A stretch of 64,000 nucleotides of DNA from Shewanella dokdonensis (GCF_018394335.1 NZ_CP074572.1:1612001-1676000), one strand, 5' to 3'; positions 1-13,633 are shown, counted from the stretch's first letter. Numbers and translations are program-made. Notes: generated by a model not told the origin, from the letters alone.

Positions 1-159
<159 letters not shown>

Positions 160-174
160 CTAAAATGGACACAT

Positions 175-254
175 AAAAAATCACCCTCTGGCCATTTCTC
201 TTTGGAGAAAGTCAGAGTGAGATGATTTAACCGTTCGACTCCCAATCGGAGTCG
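175..254 (-). promoter_or_regulatory. S10 operon leader with two hairpins, one terminator-like
   Basis: Two hairpins are visible in the rpsJ 5' UTR. The upstream one (236-254) is perfect: CGACTCC, loop GATT or similar, GGGAGTCG on the transcript. The second (181-222) pairs a CTCACTCTG region with CAGAGGGTGA and runs straight into six U residues (175-180), so it looks like an intrinsic terminator immediately before the rpsJ Shine-Dalgarno. In E. coli, ribosomal protein L4 stimulates attenuation at such a hairpin in the S10 leader. That the same control works here is inference from position and shape. Confidence 0.7.
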
Positions 255-317
255 TTTTCAAGTAATTTGAGTCAATCGACCAAACTACCTAACGCCTAAG
301 CAATTAAGCGAGCGGCT

Positions 318-345
318 ATTATACCGATCCGGTTAAGGATTTCAA
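318..345 (-). promoter_or_regulatory. Sigma-70 promoter of the S10 operon
   Basis: On the minus strand TTGAAA (340-345) is separated by 16 bases from a perfect TATAAT (318-323). Transcription would start near 311 and give a leader of about 165 nt containing both S10-leader hairpins. Confidence 0.75.
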
Positions 346-397
346 GGCCGCTGGCGATGTAATCGACAGACATTATTGCTGTCAAAATTTGAGCGGT

Positions 398-425
398 ATT
401 ATACAGAGATTTCTGTTAATCACCA
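398..425 (-). promoter_or_regulatory. Possible second upstream S10 promoter
   Basis: A second perfect TATAAT (398-403) occurs 80 bp upstream of the first, in a very similar context (both preceded on the plus strand by GCGG). Its -35 region (TGGTGA, 420-425, 16-base spacing) is weak, so I call it only as a candidate. Confidence 0.35.
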
Positions 426-477
426 GCATTTATTACGCCACATTCTCATTGCGTTTTCTTGCTAATTTCCAACGCGC

Positions 478-508
478 AAAAAAGAAAAGGAAGCCGAAGC
501 TTCCTTTT
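478..508 (-). terminator. Intrinsic terminator after tufA
   Basis: The transcript would form AAAAGGAAGC-UUCG-GCUUCCUUUU (485-508) followed by a U-rich run. The stem-loop is identical to the one after tufB (17195-17218) and is part of the conserved tuf duplication. Confidence 0.9.
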
Positions 509-526
509 CCATCAATCTCGACCTGA

Positions 527-1711
527 TTAGGCGATGATCTTCGCTACCACGCCGGCGCCTACTGTACGGCCACCTTCACGGATCGCAAAACGCAGACCTT
601 CATCCATCGCGATTGGGCAGATCAATGTCACTACCATCTTGATGTTGTCGCCTGGCATTACCATTTCTACGCCTTCTGGCAGTTCGATGGTACCGGTCAC
701 GTCAGTTGTACGGAAGTAGAACTGTGGACGATAGCCTTTGAAGAATGGTGTATGACGTCCACCTTCTTCTTTGCTCAGTACGTAAACTTCTGATTCGAAC
801 TTGGTGTGTGGAGTGATTGTGCCTGGTTTTGCCAGCACTTGACCACGTTCCACTTCATCACGTTTAGTACCACGCAGCAGTACACCCACGTTTTCACCGG
901 CACGACCTTCGTCCAGCAATTTACGGAACATTTCTACACCTGTACAGGTGGTACGAGTGGTGTCGTGGATACCCACGATTTCTACTTCGTCACCTACACG
1001 GATGATACCGCGTTCTACACGACCTGTTACTACTGTACCACGACCGGAGATTGAGAATACGTCTTCGATTGGCAGCAGGAATGGGTGGTCGATGTCACGG
1101 ACGGGTTCTGGGATGTAAGTATCCAGCGCTTCTGCCAGTTCGACGATCTTCGCTTCCCATTCTGGTTCGCCTTCCAGTGCTTTCAGGGCTGAACCCTGGA
1201 TCACTGGCAGGTCGTCACCTGGGAAGTCGTATTCTGACAGCAGTTCACGCACTTCCATTTCAACCAGTTCCAGCAACTCTTCATCATCTACCATGTCACA
1301 TTTGTTCATGAATACGATGATGTAAGGTACGCCTACCTGACGTGACAACAGGATGTGTTCACGAGTCTGTGGCATTGGGCCGTCAGTCGCTGCTACTACC
1401 AGGATGGCGCCGTCCATCTGCGCTGCACCGGTAATCATGTTTTTAACATAGTCAGCGTGCCCTGGGCAGTCTACGTGAGCGTAGTGACGAGTTGGTGTGT
1501 CGTACTCTACGTGAGAGGTGTTGATGGTAATACCACGTTCACGCTCTTCTGGTGCATTATCGATTGATGCGAAATCTTTTGCTTCACCGCCGTAAGTCTT
1601 GGACAGTACAGTTGTGATAGCTGCAGTCAGAGTGGTTTTACCATGGTCAACGTGGCCAATGGTACCCACGTTTACGTGGGGTTTATTACGTTCAAATTTA
1701 GCTTTAGACAC
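527..1711 (-). CDS. tufA: Elongation factor Tu (copy in str operon)
   Basis: EF-Tu is a GTPase that delivers aminoacyl-tRNA to the ribosome. The 394-residue product shows the P-loop GHVDHGKT (residues 19-26), DCPGH and NKCD motifs and the full three-domain length. The start is a GTG (1709-1711) with AAGGA upstream; an upstream in-frame ATG would add a non-conserved tail and lacks support. It is the last gene of rpsL-rpsG-fusA-tufA. The protein is identical to that of tufB (17237-18421). The genes differ at only four synonymous positions (595, 608, 1370, 1433) and at the first base of the start codon (GTG here, ATG in tufB), which points to gene conversion. Confidence 0.98.
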   Translation of the reverse strand: MSKAKFERNKPHVNVGTIGHVDHGKTTLTAAITTVLSKTYGGEAKDFASIDNAPEERERGITINTSHVEYDTPTRHYAHVDCPGHADYVKNMITGAAQMDGAILVVAATDGPMPQTREHILLSRQVGVPYIIVFMNKCDMVDDEELLELVEMEVRELLSEYDFPGDDLPVIQGSALKALEGEPEWEAKIVELAEALDTYIPEPVRDIDHPFLLPIEDVFSISGRGTVVTGRVERGIIRVGDEVEIVGIHDTTRTTCTGVEMFRKLLDEGRAGENVGVLLRGTKRDEVERGQVLAKPGTITPHTKFESEVYVLSKEEGGRHTPFFKGYRPQFYFRTTDVTGTIELPEGVEMVMPGDNIKMVVTLICPIAMDEGLRFAIREGGRTVGAGVVAKIIA

Positions 1712-1733
1712 GATATATTCCTTTGTTTCAGAT

Positions 1734-1754
1734 GTGCCTGACATTGCCAGGCAC
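1734..1754 (-). other. Stem-loop between fusA and tufA
   Basis: A perfect 7-bp inverted repeat (GTGCCTG / CAGGCAC with a 7-base loop) sits in the 77-bp fusA-tufA spacer. No U-run follows, so it is not an obvious terminator; an mRNA processing or stability element is possible. Function is inferred only from position. Confidence 0.4.
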
Positions 1755-1788
1755 AATCAATCAAAATAACAGTTATGCCGTTCCTAAA

Positions 1789-3885
1789 TCAGGTACGAGC
1801 TTCGATAACTGCCTTAGCAACATTTTGCGGTGCTTCTGCATACTTCAGGAATTCCATGGAGTATGAGGCACGGCCTTGAGTGGCGGAACGCAAATCTGTT
1901 GCATAACCAAACATTTCAGCCAGAGGCACTACGGCACGGATAATCTTGATGCCGGCTACGCCATCGTCCATCCCTTCAATGAGACCACGACGGCGGTTAA
2001 GGTCACCGACAACATCACCCATATAATCTTCGGGTGTAGTGACTTCGACCTTCATGCAAGGCTCGAGCAACACCGGGTTTGCCAGCAGCGCGCCCTTCTT
2101 GAAGCCCATAGAACCTGCAACCTTGAACGCCATTTCGTTCGAGTCCACTTCATGGTACGAACCATCGAACAGCGTGACTTTCACATCCAAGACAGGGAAT
2201 CCGGCCAGAACACCATTTTTCATCTGTTCTTGGATACCTTTGTCAACAGCGGGAATGTATTCTTTAGGAACCACACCACCCACAATACCGTTGACAAACT
2301 GATAACCGGCGCCCTCTTCGAGAGGCTCCAGTTTCAACCAGACATGACCAAACTGTCCACGGCCACCCGATTGCCGTACAAACTTACCTTCGGCTTCCAC
2401 GCTACCGCGGATAGTTTCACGGTAAGCTACCTGAGGTTTACCAACGTTACATTCAACGCTGAACTCACGGCGCATACGATCAATGATAATGTCCAGGTGC
2501 AATTCACCCATCCCTGAGATCAGAGTCTGACCCGACTCTTCATCAGTTTCAACCCGGAAGGAAGGGTCTTCCATTGCCAGCTTTTGCAAAGCAATGCCCA
2601 TCTTTTCCTGGTCAGCTTTCGAACGGGGTTCGACAGCGATAGTAATTACCGGATCAGGGAAATCCATGCGTTCCAAGATCACTTTATGATCAGGATCACA
2701 CAGAGTGTCACCAGTTGTTACTTCTTTCAGGCCGATAGCCGCTGCGATATCACCGGCACGAACCTCTTTGATCTCGTTACGGTCATTGGCATGCATCTGT
2801 ACGATACGGCCAATGCGCTCACGCTTATCTTTAACACTGTTGTATACGGCATCGCCGGATGCCAGTACTCCAGAGTATACCCGGATGAAAGTCAGCGTTC
2901 CGACAAATGGATCGGTCGCGATTTTAAATGCCAAGGCCGCAAAAGGTGCCTTGTCATCAGAAACGCGTTCGACTTCTTTGTCATATTCGTCAAGACCTTT
3001 AATCGGTGGTACATCATTAGGTGCTGGCAAATATTCAACAACAGCATCAAGAACTGCCTGTACACCTTTGTTTTTAAAGGCACTACCACAGGTTGCCAAC
3101 ACAATCTCATTATTGATTGTACGTTGACGCAGCGCTTGCTTGATCTCTTCTTCGGAAAGGTCACCCTCTTCGAGATATTTATCCATCAACTCTTCGGAGG
3201 CTTCTGCCGCACTTTCTACCAGATACTCACGCATCTCAGTAGCTTTAGCCAGCAGTTCTGCCGGGATCTCTTCATGGGTGAAGGTCATCCCCTGATCTGC
3301 TTCATTCCAGTTGATTGCCTTCATTTTTATCAGGTCAATCACGCCGGTGAAGTGTTCTTCAGCTCCGATATTCAGTTGAATTGGAACACAGGTAGCGCCG
3401 AGACGGTTGCGGATCTGTTTGACCACCCGATCAAAGTCCGCTCCCGCACGGTCCATCTTGTTGACAAATACCAGACGGGGAACGTGATATTTGTCTGCCT
3501 GACGCCATACGGTTTCAGACTGAGGCTCCACACCAGATGCCCCACAAAATACCACGACCGCACCATCCAGCACGCGCAACGAACGCTCTACTTCAATGGT
3601 AAAATCAACGTGACCTGGGGTATCAATGATATTGATGCGATGCTGCTCGAACTGGGCATCCATACCACGCCAGAATGTCGTCACAGCCGCAGAAGTAATA
3701 GTGATGCCGCGCTCCTGCTCCTGGACCATCCAGTCAGTAGTCGCTGCGCCATCATGTACTTCGCCGATCTTATGTGACAAACCGGTGTAGAACAGAATAC
3801 GTTCAGTTGTCGTTGTTTTGCCTGCATCAACGTGAGCACAAATACCGATGTTGCGATAACGCTCAATAGGAGTTGTACGAGCCAC
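1789..3885 (-). CDS. fusA: Elongation factor G
   Basis: EF-G is the GTPase that drives ribosomal translocation and, with RRF, ribosome recycling. The 698-residue protein begins [20 protein letters not shown] and has AHVDAGKTT (residues 17-25), DTPGHVD and NKMD GTP-binding motifs, followed by the EF-G II-V domains. The length matches the family. The start codon is GTG (3883-3885) with GAGAGGG about 9 bases upstream. Third gene of the str operon, between rpsG and tufA. Confidence 0.98.
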   Translation of the reverse strand: MARTTPIERYRNIGICAHVDAGKTTTTERILFYTGLSHKIGEVHDGAATTDWMVQEQERGITITSAAVTTFWRGMDAQFEQHRINIIDTPGHVDFTIEVERSLRVLDGAVVVFCGASGVEPQSETVWRQADKYHVPRLVFVNKMDRAGADFDRVVKQIRNRLGATCVPIQLNIGAEEHFTGVIDLIKMKAINWNEADQGMTFTHEEIPAELLAKATEMREYLVESAAEASEELMDKYLEEGDLSEEEIKQALRQRTINNEIVLATCGSAFKNKGVQAVLDAVVEYLPAPNDVPPIKGLDEYDKEVERVSDDKAPFAALAFKIATDPFVGTLTFIRVYSGVLASGDAVYNSVKDKRERIGRIVQMHANDRNEIKEVRAGDIAAAIGLKEVTTGDTLCDPDHKVILERMDFPDPVITIAVEPRSKADQEKMGIALQKLAMEDPSFRVETDEESGQTLISGMGELHLDIIIDRMRREFSVECNVGKPQVAYRETIRGSVEAEGKFVRQSGGRGQFGHVWLKLEPLEEGAGYQFVNGIVGGVVPKEYIPAVDKGIQEQMKNGVLAGFPVLDVKVTLFDGSYHEVDSNEMAFKVAGSMGFKKGALLANPVLLEPCMKVEVTTPEDYMGDVVGDLNRRRGLIEGMDDGVAGIKIIRAVVPLAEMFGYATDLRSATQGRASYSMEFLKYAEAPQNVAKAVIEART

Positions 3886-3901
3886 GATTTATACCCTCTC
3901 A

Positions 3902-3921
3902 ACCAGAACCGAAGTTCTGGT
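3902..3921 (-). other. UUCG-capped hairpin between rpsG and fusA
   Basis: Perfect 8-bp stem (ACCAGAAC / GTTCTGGT) closed by a TTCG tetraloop on the transcript, just upstream of the fusA ribosome-binding site. There is no U-tract, so this is more likely an mRNA structural element than a terminator. Confidence 0.45.
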
Positions 3922-3960
3922 ATTGCCAGAGAATGCGCGGAAAAAATTCCGCGCAAGATA

Positions 3961-4449
<489 letters not shown>

Positions 4450-4509
4450 TCAGGTTTTTCCAAAACCATAAAATGATTAAAAAGCTTGGCCTTACTTAAC
4501 GGGATACCA

Positions 4510-4884
4510 TTAAGACTTAGGACGCTTGGCTCCGTACTTAGAACGACCCTGACGACGAGCGCTGATACCAGCACAGTCCAGAGCGCCACGTACAGTGTGG
4601 TAACGAACACCAGGCAGGTCCTTAACACGACCACCACGGATCAAAATTACACTGTGTTCCTGCAGGTTGTGGCCTTCACCGCCGATGTATGAAGTAACTT
4701 CAAAACCGTTGGTTAAACGCACACGCGCTACTTTACGTAGTGCAGAGTTTGGTTTTTTAGGTGTAGTGGTGTACACACGGGTACAAACACCACGTTTTTG
4801 TGGGCACGCATTCAACGCCGGTACCGCAGTCTTTTCGACTTTGGGGGCGCGAGGCTTACGTACCAACTGGTTTACAGTTGCCAT
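4510..4884 (-). CDS. rpsL: 30S ribosomal protein S12
   Basis: S12 lies at the decoding centre and is the classic site of streptomycin-resistance mutations. The 124-residue protein starts [20 protein letters not shown] and contains the conserved [19 protein letters not shown] and [13 protein letters not shown] segments. Lys43 of the PKKPNSA segment is the usual sensitive residue. I use the ATG at 4882-4884, preceded by CGGAGC; an upstream in-frame ATG would add ten non-conserved residues. First gene of the str operon. Confidence 0.98.
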   Translation of the reverse strand: MATVNQLVRKPRAPKVEKTAVPALNACPQKRGVCTRVYTTTPKKPNSALRKVARVRLTNGFEVTSYIGGEGHNLQEHSVILIRGGRVKDLPGVRYHTVRGALDCAGISARRQGRSKYGAKRPKS

Positions 4885-4938
4885 GTATAGCTCCGATTTA
4901 GTTGATTTACTCAACGTTTGGGTGTGAAAAATCTATAT

Positions 4939-4989
4939 CCCACAAAAAGTGGGACGCGAAATTTTAGAAAGGTCGAGGTCGACTGTCAA
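4939..4989 (-). promoter_or_regulatory. str operon promoter with start-proximal hairpin
   Basis: A perfect TTGACA (4984-4989), a 17-base spacer and TAAAAT (4961-4966) form a near-consensus sigma-70 promoter for rpsL-rpsG-fusA-tufA. A small hairpin (CCCAC, five T, GTGGG; 4939-4953) would lie at the very 5' end of the message. Confidence 0.85.
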
Positions 4990-5019
4990 GAAATAGCCAG
5001 TCATGTACGACTTTTCATC

Positions 5020-5046
5020 AAAAAAGGCGCCCGAAGGCGCCTTTTT
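5020..5046 (-). terminator. Intrinsic terminator after rpoC
   Basis: GGCGCC-TTCG-GGCGCC stem (5026-5041) flanked by A5 and T5 runs, 16 bp past the rpoC stop. It separates the beta operon from the str promoter. Confidence 0.93.
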
Positions 5047-5061
5047 GTCTCGGTTTTTCGA

Positions 5062-8000
5062 TTATTCCTGACTGCCTGCTAGGTTCAACAGGTCTGCCAA
5101 GTTCTGTTCAGCTTCGCTGGCCGTGATACCAGGTGCTTCCTGAGCCACGTCACCTTTAGTGTGAACTCGGTTCTTATGGTAAGCATAACCGGTACCGGCT
5201 GGGATCAGACGGCCCACAATGACGTTTTCCTTCAAACCGCGCAGATCGTCCTTCTTACCACCCACAGCAGCTTCTGTCAGCACACGGGTAGTTTCCTGGA
5301 ACGATGCAGCAGAGATAAAGGATTCTGTTGCCAAAGAGGCTTTGGTAATACCCAGCAGTTCACGCTCGAACTTAGCAGGGCGCTTACCTTCAGCTTCCAG
5401 CTCACGGTTAACCAGTTTAACGCGAGAGACTTCTGCCTGTTCGCCAACCAGCAAATCAGAATCACCTGCTTCCGTAATAATACACTTACGCAGCATCTGA
5501 CGGATGATGACTTCGATATGTTTATCGTTGATCTTCACCCCTTGCAGACGGTAAACATCCTGCACTTCGTTGACGATGTAATTGGCCACATTGTGGATGC
5601 CGCGCAAACGCAGAATGTCGTGAGCAGATTCTGGACCGTCAGCAATAACTTCGCCACGTTCCACCTTTTCACCTTCAAACACGTTCAGGTTACGCCACTT
5701 AGGGATCATCTCTTCGTAAGCATTACCGCCATCGGCTGGTGTGATCACCAAACGACGTTTGCCCTTGGTTTCTTTACCGAAGGAGATAGTACCGGTGATT
5801 TCGGCCAGGATTGCAGGTTCTTTAGGCTTACGTGCTTCGAACAGGTCAGCAACTCGTGGCAGACCACCGGTAATATCACGGGTCTTAGAAGATTCTTGTG
5901 GAATACGCGCCAGCGCATCACCCACGTTGATCTTAGTGTTGTCATCCAAGCTTACAATCGCGTGGCCAGGCAGGAAGTACTGTGCTGGCACTTCGGTACC
6001 CGGAATGGTCAGGTCATGACCTTTATCATCCACCAAGCGTACGGCTGGACGCATGTCCTTACCAGCGGATGGACGCTGTGCTACATCCATCACCACAATG
6101 GATGACAAACCTGTCAGTTCATCAGTCTGGCGTTGGATAGTCACACCGTCGATCATGTCCACAAACTGCACGCTACCTTCCACTTCAGTGATGATAGGGT
6201 GAGTATGTGGATCCCAGTTAGCGATGATCTGACCGGGTTCGATGGCAGCGCCTTCCTGTTTTTCCAGGATGGTACCGTAAGGCACTTTGTAACGTTCTTT
6301 CTCACGGCCCAAGTCATCGACAATCGCCAGTTCAGAAGAACGAGACACGATAACCAGTTTACCTTCAGTATTCACAACGTGTTTCGCGTTGTGCAGTTTC
6401 AAGGTACCCGCATTCTTGGTCTGAACGTTGTTTTCTGCTGATGCTCTCGATGCCGCACCACCAATGTGGAACGTACGCATTGTCAGCTGTGTACCAGGTT
6501 CACCGATAGACTGCGCAGCAACCACACCGATAGCTTCACCTTGGTTGATGATGTGACCACGCGCCAAATCACGGCCATAACAGTGAGCACACACACCGAA
6601 ATCGGTATCACAAGTGATAACAGAACGTACTTTCACTTCATCAACACTGGCGTCTTCCAGTTTTTTACACCAGGCTTCGTCCAGCAGTGTGTTACGCGGT
6701 GCCAATACGTTTTCAGTGCCTGGGTAGTAAACATCTTCGGCAACCACACGACCCAGCACTCGTTCACGCAATGGTTCAACCACGTCACCACCTTCAATCA
6801 GCGGTTTCATGATCAGACCTTCGTGGGTACCACAGTCGTCTTCAATCACTACCAAGTCCTGAGCTACGTCAACCAAACGACGAGTCAGATAACCGGAGTT
6901 CGCAGTTTTCAGTGCAGTATCCGCCAGACCTTTACGCGCACCGTGAGTGGAGATGAAGTACTGCAGTACGTTCAAACCTTCACGGAAGTTCGCTACGATG
7001 GGCGTTTCGATGATGGAGCCATCAGGCTTAGCCATCAGACCACGCATACCCGCCAACTGACGGATCTGGGCGGCACTACCACGCGCACCGGAGTCGGCCA
7101 TCATATAGATGCTGTTGAAAGATGCCTGTTCTTCCTCTTCACCGTTACGGTTGATAACGGTTTCGGTAGACAGGTTCTTCATCATCGCCTTGGATACTTT
7201 TTCGTTACAGCTGGCCCAGATGTCGATGACTTTGTTATAGCGTTCACCGGCAGTTACCAGACCAGACTGGAACTGTTCTTGGATTTCCAGCACTTCAGCT
7301 TCGGCTTCAGCAACCAGTTTGGCTTTTTCCTGTGGGATTTGCATATCATTGATGCCCACAGAGGAACCAGAAATAGTTGCATAACGATAACCGGTGTACA
7401 TCAGCTGGTCGGCGAAGATAACGGTGTCTTTCAGACCCAGACGGCGATAACAGATGTTCAACAGTTTAGCGATCTGCTTCTTACCCATGTTCTGGTTCAC
7501 CACTTCAAATGGCAAACCAGCAGGCAGAATCTGCGACAACAACGCACGACCTACTGTGGTGTCCACAATCCGGCGAACCTGTTTCCTCTCGCCGTTTGCT
7601 TCAATCTGAGTTTCAGTGATACGTACTTTTACACGAGCGTGCAGTTCAGCAACGCCGGTACGGTAAGCTTTTTCAGCTTCAGCGACATCGGCAAATGCCA
7701 TCCCTTCGCCTTTACCGTTCACGCGTTCGCGGCTCATGTAGTAAATCCCCAACACCACGTCCTGCGATGGCACGATGATAGGTTCACCGTTAGCAGGTGA
7801 CAGGATGTTGTTGGTAGACATCATCAGCGCACGGGCTTCTAACTGGGCTTCCAGTGTCAGCGGTACGTGTACCGCCATCTGGTCACCGTCGAAGTCGGCG
7901 TTAAACGCGGTACACACCAGCGGATGCAGACGAATGGCTTTACCTTCAATCAACACTGGTTCAAACGCCTGAATACCCAGACGGTGCAGTGTTGGCGCAC

Positions 8001-9273
8001 GGTTCAGCATAACTGGATGTTCACGAATGACTTCATCCAATACGTCCCATACTTCCGGTACTTCGCGCTCAACCATCTTCTTGGCAGCTTTGATGGTAGT
8101 GGCTAAACCACGGGCTTCCAGTTTGCCGTAAATAAATGGCTTGAACAGTTCCAATGCCATTTTCTTCGGCAGACCGCACTGGTGCAGACGCAGCGTTGGG
8201 CCAACGGTAATAACCGAACGGCCAGAGTAATCCACACGTTTACCCAGCAGGTTCTGACGGAAACGCCCCTGCTTACCTTTGATCATGTCAGCCAGCGATT
8301 TCAGCGGACGCTTGTTAGAACCAGTAATCGCACGGCCACGACGACCGTTATCCAGCAGCGCATCCACAGATTCCTGTAACATACGTTTTTCGTTGCGCAC
8401 GATGATATCTGGTGCAGCCAGATCCAGCAGACGCTTCAAACGGTTGTTACGGTTGATCACGCGGCGATACAGATCGTTCAAATCGGAAGTGGCAAAACGG
8501 CCACCATCCAATGGCACCAACGGACGCAGATCCGGTGGCAGCACGGGCAATACTTTCAGGATCATCCACTCTGGTTTATTGCCAGAAGTGTAGAAGGCTT
8601 CCATCAGTTTCAGACGTTTGGTCACTTTCTTGCGACGAGTTTCTGAATTAATTGATGGCAGTTCTTCACGCATTTCACCGATCTCTTTTTCAAGATCGAT
8701 GGCACGCAACAGTTCCAGTACCGCTTCGGCGCCCATCTTGGCTTCGAATTCGTCACCGTATTCTTCCAATGAATCCAGGTAGTTTTCTTCGGTCAGCATC
8801 TGCCCGCGTTCCAAGCTGGTCATGCCAGGCTCGATCACTACATAAGATTCAAAATACAGTACTCGTTCGATGTCACGCAGGGTCATGTCCAGCATCAGGC
8901 CAATACGGCTTGGCAGGGACTTGAGGAACCAGATATGCGCAACGGGTGAAGCCAACTCAATATGACCCATACGTTCACGACGCACTTTGGTCTGAGTAAC
9001 TTCAACACCACATTTTTCACAGATAACACCGCGATGCTTCAGGCGTTTGTACTTACCGCACAAACATTCGTAATCTTTGACGGGGCCAAAGATACGCGCA
9101 CAGAACAGACCTTCACGCTCAGGCTTAAAGGTACGGTAGTTGATGGTTTCCGGCTTCTTGACTTCGCCATACGACCAGGATCGGATCAAGTCAGGCGACG
9201 CGAGGCCGATCTTGATGCCTTCAAACTCTTCGGTCTTACTTTGCTGTTTCAGAAACTTTAATAAGTCTTTCAC
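5062..9273 (-). CDS. rpoC: RNA polymerase beta' subunit
   Basis: Beta' forms the catalytic cleft of RNA polymerase. The 1403-residue protein starts [20 protein letters not shown]. It carries the N-terminal zinc ribbon (CLCGKYK...CEKCGV, about residues 70-88), the catalytic [12 protein letters not shown] magnesium-binding motif (about residue 460), and the second zinc site ending in FGVCAHCYG. Length is close to the E. coli protein (1407). It follows rpoB by 83 bp, which contains the ribosome-binding site, and ends at a strong terminator. Confidence 0.99.
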   Translation of the reverse strand: MKDLLKFLKQQSKTEEFEGIKIGLASPDLIRSWSYGEVKKPETINYRTFKPEREGLFCARIFGPVKDYECLCGKYKRLKHRGVICEKCGVEVTQTKVRRERMGHIELASPVAHIWFLKSLPSRIGLMLDMTLRDIERVLYFESYVVIEPGMTSLERGQMLTEENYLDSLEEYGDEFEAKMGAEAVLELLRAIDLEKEIGEMREELPSINSETRRKKVTKRLKLMEAFYTSGNKPEWMILKVLPVLPPDLRPLVPLDGGRFATSDLNDLYRRVINRNNRLKRLLDLAAPDIIVRNEKRMLQESVDALLDNGRRGRAITGSNKRPLKSLADMIKGKQGRFRQNLLGKRVDYSGRSVITVGPTLRLHQCGLPKKMALELFKPFIYGKLEARGLATTIKAAKKMVEREVPEVWDVLDEVIREHPVMLNRAPTLHRLGIQAFEPVLIEGKAIRLHPLVCTAFNADFDGDQMAVHVPLTLEAQLEARALMMSTNNILSPANGEPIIVPSQDVVLGIYYMSRERVNGKGEGMAFADVAEAEKAYRTGVAELHARVKVRITETQIEANGERKQVRRIVDTTVGRALLSQILPAGLPFEVVNQNMGKKQIAKLLNICYRRLGLKDTVIFADQLMYTGYRYATISGSSVGINDMQIPQEKAKLVAEAEAEVLEIQEQFQSGLVTAGERYNKVIDIWASCNEKVSKAMMKNLSTETVINRNGEEEEQASFNSIYMMADSGARGSAAQIRQLAGMRGLMAKPDGSIIETPIVANFREGLNVLQYFISTHGARKGLADTALKTANSGYLTRRLVDVAQDLVVIEDDCGTHEGLIMKPLIEGGDVVEPLRERVLGRVVAEDVYYPGTENVLAPRNTLLDEAWCKKLEDASVDEVKVRSVITCDTDFGVCAHCYGRDLARGHIINQGEAIGVVAAQSIGEPGTQLTMRTFHIGGAASRASAENNVQTKNAGTLKLHNAKHVVNTEGKLVIVSRSSELAIVDDLGREKERYKVPYGTILEKQEGAAIEPGQIIANWDPHTHPIITEVEGSVQFVDMIDGVTIQRQTDELTGLSSIVVMDVAQRPSAGKDMRPAVRLVDDKGHDLTIPGTEVPAQYFLPGHAIVSLDDNTKINVGDALARIPQESSKTRDITGGLPRVADLFEARKPKEPAILAEITGTISFGKETKGKRRLVITPADGGNAYEEMIPKWRNLNVFEGEKVERGEVIADGPESAHDILRLRGIHNVANYIVNEVQDVYRLQGVKINDKHIEVIIRQMLRKCIITEAGDSDLLVGEQAEVSRVKLVNRELEAEGKRPAKFERELLGITKASLATESFISAASFQETTRVLTEAAVGGKKDDLRGLKENVIVGRLIPAGTGYAYHKNRVHTKGDVAQEAPGITASEAEQNLADLLNLAGSQE

Positions 9274-9356
9274 GTTTCTCTCCTGAAGGAGTTAAACCGG
9301 GTGCCCCGCCAAACAGCGAGGCACCAATTTCTAGCCAAACACAGTCGTGTTGCGCC

Positions 9357-12300
9357 TTACTCTTGGTCCAGTTCGATATTGATACCGAGTGAACGAATTT
9401 CCTTCAGCAATACGTTGAAGGATTCAGGCATACCGGGTTGCATCTGGTGATTGCCGTCAACGATGTTCTTGTACATCTGGGTACGACCGTTAACGTCATC
9501 GGATTTCACTGTGAGCATTTCCTGCAGTGTATAAGCAGCGCCATACGCTTCCAGGGCCCACACTTCCATTTCACCGAAACGCTGACCACCAAACTGTGCT
9601 TTACCACCGAGTGGCTGCTGGGTAACCAAGCTGTAAGAACCGGTAGAACGCGCGTGCATCTTGTCGTCCACCAAGTGGTTCAGTTTCAGCATGTACATAT
9701 AACCTACAGTCACCTGACGTTCGAAGGCATTGCCGGTAAGACCATCGTAAAGAGTCATCTGGCCGGAGGTTGGCAGACCTGCCAGTTCCAGCATATCTTT
9801 GATCTCTTTCTCTTCGGCACCGTCAAACGCTGGTGTGGCTGTTGGCAGACCCAGTTTCAGGTGGCTGGCCAGACGTATCACTTCGTCATCGGTAAAGGAG
9901 TCGATATCCACTTTCTGCTGAATGCCATCACCCAAGGCGTAAACCTTTTTGATGTAGTCACGCAGTTCCGCCACTTCACGCTGTTCTTCCAGCATGGCGT
10001 TGATACGGTTACCAATCCCCTTGGCCGCAGCACCCAAGTGCACTTCCAGTACCTGACCGATGTTCATACGTGAAGGTACACCGAGTGGGTTCAATACGAT
10101 GTCCATAGGTACGCCGTATTCATCATAAGGCATATCTTCGATAGGACAGATCTTGGAGACCACACCCTTGTTACCGTGACGCCCCGCCATCTTGTCACCA
10201 GGTTGGATGGTACGTTTAACCGCCAAGTAAACTTTAACGATCTTCAGTACGCCTGGTGCCAAGTCATCACCCTGGGTGATCTTGCGGCGTTTAATTTCAA
10301 ATTTCTTGTCGAAGTCAGCTTTTAGCTCTTCGTGCTGCTCGGCCAGCTGTTCCAGTTCGGTCTGCTTGCCTTCATCATCAATCACCTGCACCAGATATTC
10401 CTTGCGTGGCATATCTGCCAGCTTGGCTTCGCTGTAGCCAGCGCTGAGTAACAGGTTACGGGCACGATCGAGTACACCTTCTTCGAGGATCTTGAACTCT
10501 TCAGTCAAGTCCTTGCGTGCCTGAGCGATGTGCATCTCTTCGATTTCGATAGCACGTTTGTCTTTTTCGACACCATCACGGGTGAACACCTGTACGTCGA
10601 TAACGGTACCTTTCACTGAGTTAGGAACGCGCAGTGAGCTGTCCTTAACATCAGAGGCTTTTTCACCGAAAATCGCCCGCAGCAGTTTTTCTTCTGGGGT
10701 CAGCTGTGTTTCACCTTTTGGTGTCACTTTACCCACCAGAATGTCACCACCCTTCACTTCTGCGCCGATATACACGATACCGGACTCATCCAGTTTGGAG
10801 AGTGCAGATTCACCTACGTTCGGGATGTCCGCAGTGATCTCTTCGCTACCAAGCTTGGTATCACGAGCGATACAGGACAGTTCCTGAATGTGGATGGTGG
10901 TGAAGCGATCTTGCTGAGCTACACGTTCAGAGATCAGGATGGAGTCTTCATAGTTGTAACCATTCCAGGTCATGAATGCGATACGCATATTTTGACCCAG
11001 TGCCAATTCACCCATATCAGTAGATGGGCCATCAGCCAGTACATCACCACGGGTCACAGGCTCACCAACATGGCAGCAAGGACGCTGGTTGATACAGGTG
11101 TTCTGGTTAGAACGGGTGTATTTGGTCAGGTTGTAAATATCGATACCGGCTTCGCCTGGGCTCAGCTCATCTTCATTTACTTTAACCACGATACGGCTGG
11201 CATCAACGTAATCAATCACACCGCCACGTTTAGCAGCCACACAGACGCCTGAGTCCACCGCCAGAGTACGTTCAATACCAGTACCCACCAATGGTTTTTC
11301 AGATAACAGTGTTGGTACCGCCTGACGTTGCATGTTGGCACCCATCAAGGCACGGTTGGCGTCATCGTGTTCCAAGAATGGGATCAACGAAGCCGCTACC
11401 GAGATGATCTGCTGTGGTGATACGTCCATATACTGGATATCAGACACGCGCATAAAGGTAGATTCACCTTTATGACGACAGGCGACCTGTTCATCCAGAA
11501 TGCGGCCATTTTCATCCAGGTCGATGTTTGCCTGAGCAACCACATAACGACCTTCTTCAATGGCAGACAGATATTCCACTTCATCGGTTACTACACCATC
11601 AACCACTTTACGGTATGGGGTTTCCAAGAAGCCGTAGGCGTTAGTGCGTGCAAAAGTAGACAGTGAGTTGATAAGACCAATGTTTGGACCTTCAGGGGTC
11701 TCAATTGGGCACAAACGACCATAGTGTGTTGGATGTACGTCACGCACTTCGAAGCCAGCGCGTTCACGGGTCAAACCACCGGGGCCAAGCGCAGAAATAC
11801 GACGCTTGTGAGTCACTTCTGACAGCGGGTTGTTCTGATCCATAAACTGTGACAGCTGTGAAGAACCGAAGAATTCTTTCACTGCGGCAGAGATCGGTTT
11901 AGCGTTGATCAGATCCTGCGGCATCAGTTCATTCAAGTCGCCCAATGACAGACGTTCACGCACGGCACGTTCAACACGTACCAAGCCAACGCGGAACTGG
12001 TTTTCTGCCATTTCACCGACTGAACGGATACGACGGTTACCCAAGTGGTCAATATCGTCCACGTCATCGAAGCCGTTACGGATTTCGATGATCTTCTTCA
12101 TTACAGCAACGATATCATCTTTGCTCAGTACGCCAGTGCCTTCGTTCTCAGCGATATCGAGACGACGGTTGAACTTCATACGACCGACTTTAGACAGGTC
12201 GTAACGTTCTTCAGTGAAGAACAGGTTCTGGAACAAGGCTTCAGCAGCGTCTTTGGTTGGTGGCTCACCAGGGCGCATCATGCGGTAGATTTCTACCAGT

Positions 12301-13388
12301 GCTTCCATCCGGTTAGTGGTGGAGTCGATACGCAGGGTATCAGACATGTAAGCACCGTGGTCCAACTCGTTGACATACAGAGTGCTGATATCTTTGATGC
12401 CTGCCTGTGACAGGTTAGCCAGCACTTCCAGTGTCAATTCATCATTGGCGGTCAGCAATACTTCACCAGTATCAGGATCGATATAGTCCTGAGCGGCTAA
12501 CTTGCCAACAATGTAATCTACTGGCACTTCCAGTTCAGTGGTGTTGGTTTTTTCCAACTGCTTGATATGGCGCGCAGTAATACGGCGGCCTTTTTCTACC
12601 AGCAGGTTGCCACCGGAATCTTTGATGTCATAGCTGGCAGTTTCGCCACGCAGACGCTCAGGCACCAACTTCATGACCAGTGAATCTTGCTTGATGCCGA
12701 AATCTACACGGTCAAAGAAGGTGTCCAGCACATCTTGAGTCGACATATCCAGTGCGCGCAACAAAATAGTTGCTGGCAGCTTACGGCGGCGGTCGATACG
12801 GACAAACAACGCATCTTTTGGATCGAATTCAAAGTCCAGCCAAGAACCGCGGTAAGGAATAATACGAGCGTTATACAACACCTTGCCTGATGAGTGAGTC
12901 TTACCACGGTCGTGGTCAAAGAACACACCAGGAGAACGATGCAGCTGGGAGACGATCACACGCTCAGTACCATTGATAACGAACGTACCGTTCTCTGTCA
13001 TCAATGGGATATCACCCATATAAACTTCTTGTTCTTTAATATCTTTAACTGTGCCAGGCGCAGCTTCACGATCAAACAACACCAGACGCAGTTTTACACG
13101 CAATGGTGATGCGTAGGTAATGCCACGAATTTGACATTCCTTCACATCAAATTCTGGGCTGCCTAATCTGTAACTAACATATTGCAGTTCAGAATTACCC
13201 GAAAAACTCTTAATAGGGAAAACGCTGCGGAAAGCGGCTTCTAAGCCACGCTCACCGGTGGGATCTTGATCGGTGAACTTCTTGAATGAATCTAACTGAA
13301 TCGCCAACAGGTAAGGAATATCCAGCACCTGTGGACGCTTACCGAAGTTTTTGCGAATACGCTTCTTTTCAGAATAGGAGTAAACCAT
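9357..13388 (-). CDS. rpoB: RNA polymerase beta subunit
   Basis: Beta completes the polymerase active centre and holds the rifampicin pocket. From the ATG at 13386-13388 the protein is 1343 residues (E. coli 1342). It starts [20 protein letters not shown] and has the conserved [20 protein letters not shown] rifampicin-region segment and the [11 protein letters not shown] motif. AGAGGAAA precedes this start; a possible start ten codons upstream lacks conservation. Fourth gene of rplJ-rplL-rpoB-rpoC. Confidence 0.99.
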   Translation of the reverse strand: MVYSYSEKKRIRKNFGKRPQVLDIPYLLAIQLDSFKKFTDQDPTGERGLEAAFRSVFPIKSFSGNSELQYVSYRLGSPEFDVKECQIRGITYASPLRVKLRLVLFDREAAPGTVKDIKEQEVYMGDIPLMTENGTFVINGTERVIVSQLHRSPGVFFDHDRGKTHSSGKVLYNARIIPYRGSWLDFEFDPKDALFVRIDRRRKLPATILLRALDMSTQDVLDTFFDRVDFGIKQDSLVMKLVPERLRGETASYDIKDSGGNLLVEKGRRITARHIKQLEKTNTTELEVPVDYIVGKLAAQDYIDPDTGEVLLTANDELTLEVLANLSQAGIKDISTLYVNELDHGAYMSDTLRIDSTTNRMEALVEIYRMMRPGEPPTKDAAEALFQNLFFTEERYDLSKVGRMKFNRRLDIAENEGTGVLSKDDIVAVMKKIIEIRNGFDDVDDIDHLGNRRIRSVGEMAENQFRVGLVRVERAVRERLSLGDLNELMPQDLINAKPISAAVKEFFGSSQLSQFMDQNNPLSEVTHKRRISALGPGGLTRERAGFEVRDVHPTHYGRLCPIETPEGPNIGLINSLSTFARTNAYGFLETPYRKVVDGVVTDEVEYLSAIEEGRYVVAQANIDLDENGRILDEQVACRHKGESTFMRVSDIQYMDVSPQQIISVAASLIPFLEHDDANRALMGANMQRQAVPTLLSEKPLVGTGIERTLAVDSGVCVAAKRGGVIDYVDASRIVVKVNEDELSPGEAGIDIYNLTKYTRSNQNTCINQRPCCHVGEPVTRGDVLADGPSTDMGELALGQNMRIAFMTWNGYNYEDSILISERVAQQDRFTTIHIQELSCIARDTKLGSEEITADIPNVGESALSKLDESGIVYIGAEVKGGDILVGKVTPKGETQLTPEEKLLRAIFGEKASDVKDSSLRVPNSVKGTVIDVQVFTRDGVEKDKRAIEIEEMHIAQARKDLTEEFKILEEGVLDRARNLLLSAGYSEAKLADMPRKEYLVQVIDDEGKQTELEQLAEQHEELKADFDKKFEIKRRKITQGDDLAPGVLKIVKVYLAVKRTIQPGDKMAGRHGNKGVVSKICPIEDMPYDEYGVPMDIVLNPLGVPSRMNIGQVLEVHLGAAAKGIGNRINAMLEEQREVAELRDYIKKVYALGDGIQQKVDIDSFTDDEVIRLASHLKLGLPTATPAFDGAEEKEIKDMLELAGLPTSGQMTLYDGLTGNAFERQVTVGYMYMLKLNHLVDDKMHARSTGSYSLVTQQPLGGKAQFGGQRFGEMEVWALEAYGAAYTLQEMLTVKSDDVNGRTQMYKNIVDGNHQMQPGMPESFNVLLKEIRSLGINIELDQE

Positions 13389-13556
13389 GGGTTTCCTCTG
13401 CTTGCGAGATGTGACCAAGACTGGACCAACACAAAGTTAGTTCAGCACGTTTGCCCATCACCGATTGCTGGCAAGAACCTAACCAATAATCACTGCTAGG
13501 AACTGCACTTTTTACGAATGATTTCACGGTGAAAAAATCATCGGCGCCTACAGCGC

Positions 13557-13588
13557 AAAAAAGGCCGACGGTCAAAAAACCGCCAGCC
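13557..13588 (-). terminator. Attenuator-type hairpin in the rplL-rpoB spacer
   Basis: A 10-bp stem (GGCTGGCGGT / ACCGTCGGCC with two G-U pairs) followed by six U residues lies in the 245-bp rplL-rpoB gap, directly downstream of rplL. In E. coli a partial terminator in this gap sets the lower level of rpoBC relative to the ribosomal genes; the same role is inferred here. Confidence 0.8.
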
Positions 13589-13633
13589 TACACCCGGATT
13601 TAACGGCCGGATGGGAGTAAGTCAGTATCTAAC

